A stretch of DNA of 64,000 nucleotides from Cladopsammia gracilis (taxonomy: Eukaryota; Cnidaria; Anthozoa; Scleractinia; Dendrophylliidae): contig JAJGOT010000010.1 in NCBI GenBank assembly GCA_022457155.1, positions 3,022,001 through 3,086,000 on the forward strand. The letters run 5' to 3'. The number at the start of each line of letters is the position of its first letter. Position 1 is the first letter of the stretch. The notes beneath the pieces were generated by a model, which was not told where the DNA came from, ran no database searches, and was given only the letters and a program-made list of their open reading frames with translations. This document shows positions 55,412-64,000 of the stretch, piece after piece. Both the position numbers and the translations under genes were made by a program.

Positions 55412-57261
55412 AACATATTGTTTTCTTGAGGCTCTTGTTAGATATTTTGACGGTAAACCAGGTGGAAATCCAGACAAATTGAAACTAATAAAACTTGCTC
55501 CAGAATCAAATTAAAACAAGAGGACAATTGCCTCAAACAGAGTATCTCTGCTTTATTCAAAATTGAAAATGTTTGAAATGCTTTCTTGTATATTTTAAAG
55601 ATCGTTGTAACTACCTTAAGGAGCCCACTTTTAAGTCTACGTAACTGTGTTTAAAAATAAAACATTTTAGGGGTGCGATTAGCCTGGGAGCTTGCTCGCA
55701 AGTTAAATAACAACCCAGAATTTGCCTTCTAGACTATCATAACGAAAGCCTAAAATATTTCCAATTACCAACAAAATTTTGTCGCATTGTCAAGACGGAA
55801 TTCGAAAACTGAATTAAAAGACCATCTTTAGATTAGGGAGATTATTTCCATCATAAAAGAGAGAAAGTCGTATTGTTCAACATCTGTTTGAAACCGAATT
55901 ACGCTCGAATGTAACTACAACGTAGCTATTTAAAATACCTGATAAATGTGTTCTCAAGGTAGTATCATAACGAAAACGTTTAGCATTTTCAAATTGCATA
56001 ATCTTGTAGCGTTTTAACGGCAAAAAGTTTCGTGCTCAGTTACAGGTGATTGACGTAAAACGGAAACAAGAACATTTCATGTTCGGAACCTTTTGCAAAC
56101 CATAAATGGAAAATGAATTATCAGTACGAATTACCAAAGATTATAAGATTGTCAAAGAGCGACATCCTAAAACAAAAACGTTAAGAATTTTCAGTTCGTC
56201 TTTTTAAAAATGAGATGCAAATTGCAGTATTTTTATGGGTACTTGGCTTGTTTTAAACTTTCTTTCGTCGCAAATACATCAATATGATATTTTTTCTCTG
56301 CAGAAATAATTAAGAATTTATTTCATTTTTTCTTTTTGTGAAAACAAACATTGTGCATTATCACTGAAATATTTTATTAATGTCTTTCTTGTATTGCTTT
56401 TAGAAAGGAAGGGAGAAACCTTTTTGCCACATAATAATTTTGTGTTTTATTACTATTATTTCAATTTAATAATCATTGGGTCGATCTTTTTAACAGTGAT
56501 CTCCCTCAATACATTTTACACAAAGTTTCAATTTAACAAGAGGAAATGTTAATTGCCAAATAACAGAGAGAAAGAAGTATATCAGTCTAGATTTTATAGT
56601 CGAAAATTCGACAACGGGACAGTACCACTGAAAGCTAGTGATTTAATTTGACTGATCACATACACTTAACATATCACACACGCCAGACCCAAACGTTAAC
56701 GTCAACGTTCCAAACGATAACGTTCTGCAGCATAATAAACAGCACTGCAGGAAAGTGCTGCTCAATAGCTTTTTCTTTTCAATGATTAAACAATTGCTAT
56801 TCATCTACAGATGTGAAAGTTAGAACGTCCTCGTACAGTATAACAAACGTCAACAGCACCACAGAAAAGTACTGCTTAAATGCTGTCATTAGCCGGTTAT
56901 CTTCAGAATTTTATACAAAGTCGCCAAAGTTGCAATCTTACTTTAGTTTTAAGGAACGAGATATATAAAAATACACTTACACAGAAAGTCGACGCTGCTA
57001 TTTCTTCACTGACTTTTATGTATCGCCAGTAGGCAAGCCACTCCAGCTGCAACCCTAATCAATACTTTGTCCAAAAGGAACCTTGTTATGTAGTGCATTG
57101 TATGGGTGATGACGCAGCTATTGAGTAAAACTTACCAGGTGGGTTTATTGTATCTAGGCAACGCTCTTTACTGACGTTTTTATCTGAAAACAACGTAGCT
57201 TTATCAGAGCAAAATGAACGTTAACTAAACAAAAAAAAAACGTATCTAGTTCTCTGCCTTC

Positions 57262-58795
57262 CGAAGTGATATGATTTTAAAGTACGGTTGTCATATTATT
57301 ACTATTTTAAATCTTGTTGTGCTAAACGGTGATATGCAAATTTGCTTTTGTGGCTTCGATCAGGGATCGTCAGATTTTAATATTCGGTTCAAGGTCCGGT
57401 GGCACTCTTGTCCCCAGGGCCTTTTCCGCCTTAAAAATAGCGGCGCGGTGAAACCCCAGGACGAGGCCTGGGCCCTAAATACTCCGTGAATCGTGGAGTA
57501 TTTAATCATGTGACACATTATGAAACGTCTTCTTCCTTCATTTTCTTCCCATTGCGCTGATGTCTTCGTCGCTTACGATCTACTGAAAGCTATATTGTCG
57601 CCGTCGCAAGCAGAAGCGGAAGAATAAACAAATCACAATGCTTATTTCTAGGCCCCCCAAATAAGGGGTATAGAATGGTAAATTCAAGACTTTGCGAGAC
57701 TGCGAGACTCTTGCTTGTTTAAAAGTTCGAGACCGAGACGTTAGCGTTTCTATCAAATCCGAGCCCGAGCCCGAGCCTTTACCTCTAAAAAATCCGAGCC
57801 CGAGACCCCAGTTGCTGGAAAATGTCGAGCCGATAGCACTAAAACAGCTTAAAACGTAACAGAAATTTACTGAGATTTACGAGAAAAATTTACGAGACTC
57901 CGAGATCCAAATTATCAAAATTCGAGACTTCGAAAATTATAGCGATCCCTAGATTCAGAGACCGGCTCCAATTTCAAATACCGAGAATTCGAGACTCATT
58001 TCCGATAGACCATTCCATACCCCTCAAATACAGATATATGCTTACGACTCCGACAATCCAGTTTTCACCAGATCGAAATCGAGGGAATCATAACCGAAAT
58101 CGGAAACTCTTTTGTCTGCAAGGTAAATCTTCTTTTTCTTCTTCTTTTTCCCCTTCTTCTTCTTCTGTTTACGACTCAGCTCCGTTGTTTGATTTTCACT
58201 GGTCATACGCCATATACTGGTCATACGCCATATACTGGTCATTTTCTGGTCATATACCTATAGTTAAGTATAAATTTTAACATATATTTACATATTTTAT
58301 CTTTTTGTTATACTTTCATAGTTCAGTTATACACGACCCCACAAGCTGTACAGCTTTAAGTGATGCTCCACATTAGAACTACCGTAAACTTCATTGTTCT
58401 GCCGCATTGGCTCTTTCCCACATAGAATATCTTTGATTTTAACAATAGAGGAGGGGCTGATGGTTCATAATTATATTTCAGTATAAAAATAAAGAAAATC
58501 CATTTGCGTCAAATAAATTTTGGGAAATGTTTGTGCTTAACCAATCAGAATAGCAGAAGACAATAGCTAATAATTTTGCTTATTTGATGAAGTTCCCCAA
58601 ATACAATATCTTTTAAAAATTGCATGTTGTGCGATTGGGTCTCAAATTACTTGAACCCTTAAAATAATTAGACAAAATGCACCTTGAACCTTAACTTTTT
58701 AGCGGTTTTCGAGTCTAGGCCAATCAGATCACTAACTGTAACAATGAAAAAAGTTGACATTCCATCGTGCATTGCCGTTCAGCACTTTCCTTCTT
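57262..58795. other. Unrelated sequence filling unit C; no gene supported
   Basis: It contains a small hairpin (AATACTCCGTGAATCGTGGAGTATT, 57478-57502 region), the MITE at 57657-58030, CTTCTT-rich sequence (58128-58165) and about 2.5 copies of an 18-bp GTCATACGCCATATACTG unit near 58201. No coding frame is convincing. Confidence 0.5.
57657..58030. mobile_element. MITE with GGGGTATAGAATGGT ends
   Basis: AAATAAGGGGTATAGAATGG at the left is mirrored by CCATTCCATACCCCTCAAAT at the right. The interior is rich in CGAGACTCCGAGA and GAGCCCGAG repeats. Non-coding. Confidence 0.65.
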
Positions 58796-59003
58796 ATGCG
58801 GATCATTACTTAATTACTAATCGTGTCTAAATAAAGGTTTTACATTACATTACATTACATTACATTACATTACATTACATTACATTACATTACATTACAT
58901 TACATTACATTACATTACATTACATTACATTACATTACATTACATTACATTACATTACATTACATTACATTACATTACATTACATTACATTACATTACAT
59001 TAC
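58795..59003 (+). repeat. (ATTAC)n microsatellite grown from a LINE tail
   Basis: About 32 perfect ATTAC units (58842-59003) directly follow GTCTAAATAAAGGTTTTAC. The LINE at 53667 ends with the closely similar TTTAAATAAAGATTTACATT and two or three such units. The array is thus probably an expanded LINE 3' tail. Confidence 0.8.
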
Positions 59004-59154
59004 GCTTCCGATTACGATTCCGGCCAACTTCGTCGCTTGTGAAACCAGCCTTTACCCTTGTTCTTGTCAATTTCAATGTCATATCGTCAAATGCCACCAA
59101 ATATACAACTTAATTGAATAAAATAATTCTATAGATCAAAACAGAAGCAGTAGT

Positions 59155-59240
59155 TTGGAGATAAATGGTAGGATTACAAGGATGGAAGTGGATTACAGTT
59201 CATCAGATTTGATTTCGTGACAGGCGGTTAAGAAATTTTG
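59155..59240 (-). repeat. Inverted fragment of the receptor 3' flank
   Basis: Read on the minus strand, this segment (ACCGCCTGTCACGAAATCAA, then GATGAACTGTAATCCACTTC) matches 43200-43262 and 61500-61560, the 3' flanks of receptors A and B. It is a displaced, inverted copy. Confidence 0.65.
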
Positions 59241-59348
59241 GAATCATTTTGACGCTTTGAGCCATAATTTGTCTCTTTAGTTAATATTTGTTTGCCTTCA
59301 TCACTGTTAGCGATATTTTCTTCCTTTATTAAGATTGGTAAAGATAAT

Positions 59349-59508
59349 AATATGCACTTATTGACTGAGTGGGAGGGCAGGACGGGAAAATATTTCATTG
59401 GCTCGAGGTCATGGCGTACGGACCGAGCGCAGCAAGGTCCGCGGCATGACCGAGAGCCAAATATTTTCCCGTCCGGCCCGACCTAACTCAGTCAATAAGT
59501 ATTTTTTA
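59349..59508. repeat. 160-bp palindrome
   Basis: Arms of about 65 bp share ACTTATTGACTGAGT, GACGGGAAAATATTT and GGCTC-type words around a GCGTACGGACCGAGCGC centre. A second GC-rich stretch with GCGGGGCCG words in both directions follows at 59557-59668. Confidence 0.7.
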
Positions 59509-59849
59509 ATATGACTAGAAAGTACAAGAATAGTCGTGCAGTGCGAGGTAGCTTGAACTCGAGCGGGGCCGGATGGCTTTTTCTGGACCGGCTCACCTTA
59601 ACCCGTCCGGCCCCGCTGACGTCACCTTGCGATTCTATTTTCTGTACGATTGCGTCAGCGGGGCCGTACGGTCATATTATAAACAAGTTTAAAGCAAGCT
59701 CCTGGCCATAATCATGAAAGCACGATATATCCGCCGGGACAGTGTCCTTTTAAAACTTTGGAGAAGGCACAATTCATAAGTCAGAACATATGAAGCTTAG
59801 TAGCCTTGCCTGAAGAAATGTGCACGAACCAACTCTCGCTCTTCTAACA

Positions 59850-60013
59850 GTGACCTCAATGTTAAGTTTTTACACCGATCGACGTTTTGTGGCAATACCC
59901 GTGCAATTGCACTATCTACAGGATGGTTCAAAATTAGAGGAACACTTAGTTGGTGGATAACTTTAAATAAAGATACTCCTTCATGTTATCGGTGAACGCA
60001 TTCTCTAAAATAG
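59850..60013. repeat. Dispersed repeat shared with 35530-35705
   Basis: Second copy of the interspersed sequence, same orientation, ending CATTCTCTAAAATAGAGATA. It begins with GTGACCTCAATGTTAAG (GTGACCTTAATTTTCCAG in the other copy). Confidence 0.6.
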
Positions 60014-60213
60014 AGATATGAGAATATGAATAACCTGCAATTAATATTACCGTTAAATGATCCACACACCAAACGCACTAAAACGAGAAGAAAGAAAGTA
60101 AGTATTAATAAGAAAGAAAGAAGTAATACAGTCATGCAAGCAAGCTGTTATTTCTTTTTACTCAGATCTGATTAATACATCGTTGACACTTGATCATAAA
60201 ATAATAACGTGAA

Positions 60214-60263
60214 ATGATCCCCCCCCCCCCCCCCCCCTCCATCCAGCCAACCCACCTAAACGA

Positions 60264-60308
<45 letters not shown>

Positions 60309-60310
60309 AG
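60214..60310. repeat. Poly-C and (GAAA)n simple repeats
   Basis: A run of about 20 C near 60217-60237 and about 12 GAAA units at 60262-60309. A shorter GAAA cluster precedes at 60090-60122. Confidence 0.9.
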
Positions 60311-61329
60311 TAATACATTCATTCAGGTCAGGCAAGCTGTCATTTTTTTTATTGTCAGATCAATTAAGAAATCGTTGATACTCATTCTAAAATAAAACAG
60401 CTTTCGCGCTCAAACATGCCACCAACCTAAAAACCATAATTTGATCGCTGTTCCTTTTTACTAAATGGATTACTTTATATCGGGCGGGTACTGTCTTTGT
60501 GAATGAAATGTGTGTATTGTGTGAGCGTGTTAATTGTAATCGAACTTTAATAAAATGGAATGAAATAAAAAGTCATTAAAATACAAAAAAAAATAAATAA
60601 ATAAAAACAAAGATTTGATAAAAAATTGTGAAACTTACCAAGAAAGATTTCAGCAAGTAAACCATGTTATATTCGAACGAAAACAGCCTTAAGAAAGGAA
60701 TGGAGAACTCATAAATATAAGGAACGTGATCAGTTAGATTTTGTAGATTTCGTCTGCTCAACATAGTGATGAACAGGATCTTAGTGAAGGAACTCAAAAC
60801 AGCGAACTGTTTGGTTGTTTAACCCAGGTTTAGATAAAAATCACTAAGAGTACTATCTTTTAAGTGATGCTGTAATTTTTCCTGCAGCAAATGATAATGA
60901 AAAGTTGATAATTAATTGTATGAATGATAACAGTTATAGAAAACTTGTTCAATCTCTAAACAGACAACAAATGGAGACTTTGTTACCATGTACACTATGT
61001 TAAAAATGACAAGAATGCCATTAGTTTTTAAGTGGTGATGTATATGTAGGGAAGGCAACAGTAACATATTGTTTTCTTGAGGCTCTTGTTAGATATTTTG
61101 ATAGTAAACCAGGTGGAAATCCAGACAAATTGAAAGTAATAAAACTTGCCCAGTCCAGACACAAGATAAGAGGACAGCATCGACATTTCTAATGCAAATT
61201 GACAAACGAGAAATTTGACTCAAGAAACTACACACTCTAACCTAAATGACTAATTGCAACATCAAAAACAATATTCGGACTTACTATGACAACACTGCAT
61301 GATAGGAAAACCTTACAGGAGATAGCCGA

Positions 61330-62689
61330 AAGGGCACTTTGATCATGATTATGGCCAAAAGCTTGCTTTCAGCTTGCTTTATTATCTTAAAATAGAAGAA
61401 CAAAATCGCCAAAAGTGATGAACGAAAAGAAATATGAACTAAAAGTACAAAACAAAGACTAAAAACTCAAAAATCCAACAGAATGGAACTTTGATTTCTT
61501 GACCGCCTGTCACAAAAACAAAATTGATGAACTGCAATCCGCTATCATCCTTGTAATCCTGCATTTTTATCCAAACTGCTGCCTTTGTTTTGCTCTACAG
61601 AACCTTGTTATCCAATATTTAGTTGTATATTTGTTGGCATTTGGCGATATAACATGGAAATTAAGCAAACAAAATTTCGTTCTTTCGGCGGGAAAGTGTT
61701 GTTTTCTTAACCAATAAAGTTAAAATAATTCATGTCACGTTCAATTTGTTTTCTTTTCTTCATATTTGATCACAATCACTAGGGGAAATAACGTCATTTG
61801 CAGCCACGCGATGATATCGATGAGAATCAATGCAATCGATGACTAATCAATGACATCAATGATTAATCGATGACTAAAACTTTTGTGGCCTTCGATTAGT
61901 CATCGATTACTCATTAATTGATTATCGACAATAATCAACTGATTACCCATCGATTACTAATATACGTCATTGTCATCGATTAGTTATGTCTGGCTTTAAC
62001 GAATGATTTCCTGCAGGTGCGTCTCATAGAGGGAACTGGGGGCTACACTGGGCATTGTAAGTGACACTCAGGCAAAAAGGCCTATTCTACCTTAAAGAAT
62101 AATTTACACTGTCTCAAAGAATAAATGTAACAATCCGTGTAAGAAGTAGGCAACCCAAATCCACGGAATGCAGAAAGGTTTGAATTGTGCTATTGTTGAA
62201 ACCGTCCACCTCATCGGCAAAACATGAAAATCTACCATAACTTTATCAGGCAGCGCATTTATTTATCTCTAGTTTACTAATCGATTCCCTTTTAGTGAAA
62301 ACTATTGTGATTTTTAATGCAACAAAAATTCTATGTGGGGAACATGGAAAATTAGAAGTCTTTCTTGGCCATTGTTTTGGAGTCTCACGATTGGATGAAA
62401 TCTTGTAACACAAAAGAAACATCGCTTTAAAATAAAGTTTCAGTAAATTTTATTTCAAAACCATGTTGTCCATAGGTTGACATATTCTCAGTACGAAAAT
62501 CTAAACATTCTTATGTGGGGAAAGCGAAATGCATCGGAACAATAGAGAATTGCCTACTTCTTACACGGATTGTTACTTAAGAATAATTATACAAAAGCGT
62601 GAACATTCGTAGGTGAAAACCAGTTGGATATCCTCCCCCCTGCCACCTCTATCGGGTCTGAGGTTAAGGTTGTTAAGCCGTCTTACTTA
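61330..62689. repeat. 3' flank of receptor B, paralogous to 43030-43881
   Basis: It parallels the receptor A flank (CATGATTATGG, CTTGCTTTATT, ATGGAACTTTGATTTCTTGAC, TTTGGCGATATAACATGG). It lacks the ATT array and has gained the MITE at 62129-62574 and a low-complexity ATCGATGACTAATCAATGA stretch at 61805-61985. No gene supported. Confidence 0.7.
62129..62574. mobile_element. MITE with ACAATCCGTGTAAGAAGTAG ends
   Basis: Perfect inverted ends of about 25 bp enclose 446 bp. The receptor A flank shows the uninterrupted version (ATAAATGTCCTAAGAATAATT at 43770). A clear target duplication is not visible. Non-coding. Confidence 0.8.
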
Positions 62690-63871
62690 CTACAGATTGA
62701 AAGTTTTTAATTGCCTGAGTTGTATTGCATTGTCCTCTATTCCTAAAGCATGCTCTCTCGCAAAAGTTCGACAGTTCACTATTCGTCCTACACTTGTTTC
62801 AATCTGATTAGGCTGGGTGTCTTCACTGTTCCTCCTGCATAAACGTTTCTTCAGAAACTCTCGAAATTCCTTCATCTGAGCAAAGTAAATTATGAAGTTT
62901 ATTGTACTATTCAAGTATACAGCAACGCCATTACTTGCACGAATTATGTAGTCAGTCGAAAAATCACGTTGTGGCTTCGCTATCTTGGTGTACGCTGTAT
63001 TAGCTATGAAAAAGAAGTGTGGAATGATGAAGGCGAAGGTAAGGGCGATGAGAAGAGTTGTTCCTCTTATTTTCTTGGCTCTCAGATGAGCTTTAAACGT
63101 ATTGTTAACTGTTCCATCGGCAATTTGTCTTCTTCTTCTAGACCACACAGTTTTCATCAAACATATGTTGATGTAAGTCACCAAAACAATTGGAAGAATG
63201 TACTGTAGTGGCAAAATGAGAAGTAATATTTCAAATGGATAGAAACCATGCTGCGTTATGCATACAACAGTATAATGAGTGTTGTTGAGGTGCAGCCTTG
63301 TTCCATCGTGAGCCGCTGCAGGAAACAACGGGACGACAAGTCCTAACACCCAAGCGCTGATAATTATCTTACGAACTTTCGAGTAATTGAAATCGCGCAT
63401 AACAGATCGAGTTGATAGATACTTCTCAAGACTTATCACAACTACGTTGTTCATCGTGATAATAGGAAAAATGAAATGCAGAAATCTCGCTATCTTACAA
63501 GGCCAACCAGTCTGGAAGACGTCAAAAAACATTTGGACGCACATAAGAGGCATCGACACCGCACAAGAAAGAAGATCTGACAAAGACAAACTTCTTAAAT
63601 ACAAATTGAGATTTCTGACAAAATTGCTTGACTGGATTGGATTCCTCGATGGCTTTTGCAAGAGATAGTAAAATATGAAACAGTTGCCCACAAATCCGAT
63701 TCCGCCGGCAGTTGATAGAATTAAGCCGAGGACTCTTTTAGCGGTGTCACCAGCCGGCGTGAAGACGTAGATCAGATGCATCATTGTATTTGTGTCGTTA
63801 TTCCAGAGGGATGAATCGTTTTTCTTGAATGATCGGCCGAAGGTAGCCATGTTGCTGAGTAGTTGTTCCAT
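62690..63871 (-). CDS. Class A (rhodopsin-like) G-protein-coupled receptor, paralogue B
   Basis: 393 residues in one coding exon, about 88-90% identical by eye to paralogue A. All the same landmarks are kept: GNC in TM1, LSLSDLL in TM2, GWPC before TM3, EKY after TM3, FAFIIPHFFF in TM6, and STINFIIYF in TM7. Differences cluster in the N-terminus (MEQLLSNMATFGRSFKKND instead of MDNNSATWLPSADHSRKND), loop 2 and the TM5-TM6 loop. No stop or frameshift. The same TTTTTACAG acceptor lies just upstream (63887 region), so it too likely has a 5' UTR exon, beyond the window. A Y-to-H change in TM6 and V/A changes in TM7 could affect ligand or G-protein preference (inference). Confidence 0.9.
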   Translation of the reverse strand: MEQLLSNMATFGRSFKKNDSSLWNNDTNTMMHLIYVFTPAGDTAKRVLGLILSTAGGIGFVGNCFIFYYLLQKPSRNPIQSSNFVRNLNLYLRSLSLSDLLSCAVSMPLMCVQMFFDVFQTGWPCKIARFLHFIFPIITMNNVVVISLEKYLSTRSVMRDFNYSKVRKIIISAWVLGLVVPLFPAAAHDGTRLHLNNTHYTVVCITQHGFYPFEILLLILPLQYILPIVLVTYINICLMKTVWSRRRRQIADGTVNNTFKAHLRAKKIRGTTLLIALTFAFIIPHFFFIANTAYTKIAKPQRDFSTDYIIRASNGVAVYLNSTINFIIYFAQMKEFREFLKKRLCRRNSEDTQPNQIETSVGRIVNCRTFAREHALGIEDNAIQLRQLKTFNL

Positions 63872-63889
63872 GTCCAAAAGAACTCCTCT

Positions 63890-64000
63890 GTAAAAAGTGG
63901 AAGCAACCAGTTACTGCATGTTCATTTTCAAACAGGACAAATTTCCTCAAACAGAGTATCACTGTTTTATTCAAAATTGAAACCTGTTTGAAATGCTTTC
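63890..64000 (-). repeat. Start of a receptor 5' unit beside receptor B
   Basis: This sequence matches 45084-45190 beside receptor A, including CCTCAAACAGAGTATCACTG. The 5' region of receptor B continues past the window edge. Confidence 0.7.

Larger units (their letters stand above)
47991..55514 (-). repeat. Receptor 5' unit B, interrupted by four insertions
   Basis: The same unit as 45100-47990, here expanded from about 2.9 kb to 7.5 kb by two copies of a foldback element (48207-49797, 51787-53024), a MITE (51128-51351) and a LINE (53667-55411). Apart from these the sequence follows unit A in order and orientation. It lacks any receptor coding exon. Confidence 0.75.
55515..61160 (-). repeat. 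Receptor 5' unit C, split by 3.3 kb of unrelated sequence
   Basis: It matches unit A from its CCTCAAACAGAGTATC edge to about 57262, and again from about 60596 to 61160. The 438 bp of unit A at 46986-47424 are replaced here by 57262-60596. The candidate donor GTAAGTTTCAC is kept (exon end 60639). No receptor coding exon is present. Unit C ends near 61160 and the receptor B 3' flank begins near 61330. Confidence 0.7.

Overview
The window is animal nuclear DNA: AT-rich, genes split by GT-AG introns, metazoan protein families, and a dense load of DNA-transposon derivatives, LINE fragments, solo LTRs, a tRNA-derived SINE and microsatellites. The protein families (a 7-CUB membrane protein, a class A receptor with its coding region in one exon) and the repeat style suggest a cnidarian, probably an anthozoan such as a stony coral. 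That placement is inference; nothing here names a species.

Layout. (1) 264-8090, plus strand: the C-terminal half of a DTWD1 orthologue (tRNA acp3U20 synthase), entering from upstream. (2) 8551-13120, minus strand: a complete five-exon EEF1B (eEF1B-alpha), tail to tail with DTWD1. (3) 13745-34776, plus strand: a nine-exon gene for a signal peptide, seven CUB domains, one membrane helix and a short tail. The exons join in frame to 963 residues, and the start is head to head with EEF1B across 624 bp. Its introns hold many repeats. (4) 37138-41095: a resident MITE carrying two nested insertions. One is a 3,285-bp two-gene TA-target transposon with a DD37E transposase and a zinc-knuckle/coiled-coil partner; the other is a 548-bp TTAA-target MITE. 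(5) 41401-41851: a TIR element with a tRNA-like core and a 12-bp target duplication, beside a complete type I hammerhead ribozyme on the minus strand. (6) 43882-64000: two receptor paralogues 18.8 kb apart. Between them lie three tandem copies of about 2.9 kb of receptor 5' sequence, broken up by a foldback element in two opposite copies, a 5'-truncated LINE and several MITEs.

The two housekeeping genes (tRNA modification and translation elongation) sit beside a cell-surface gene with no evident functional link beyond a shared promoter interval. In many cases the paralogous copies supply the empty site of an insertion, so element ends and target duplications can be read directly. The most notable items are the two-gene mariner-like transposon, the hammerhead ribozyme, and the tandem array of receptor 5' regions lacking coding exons.
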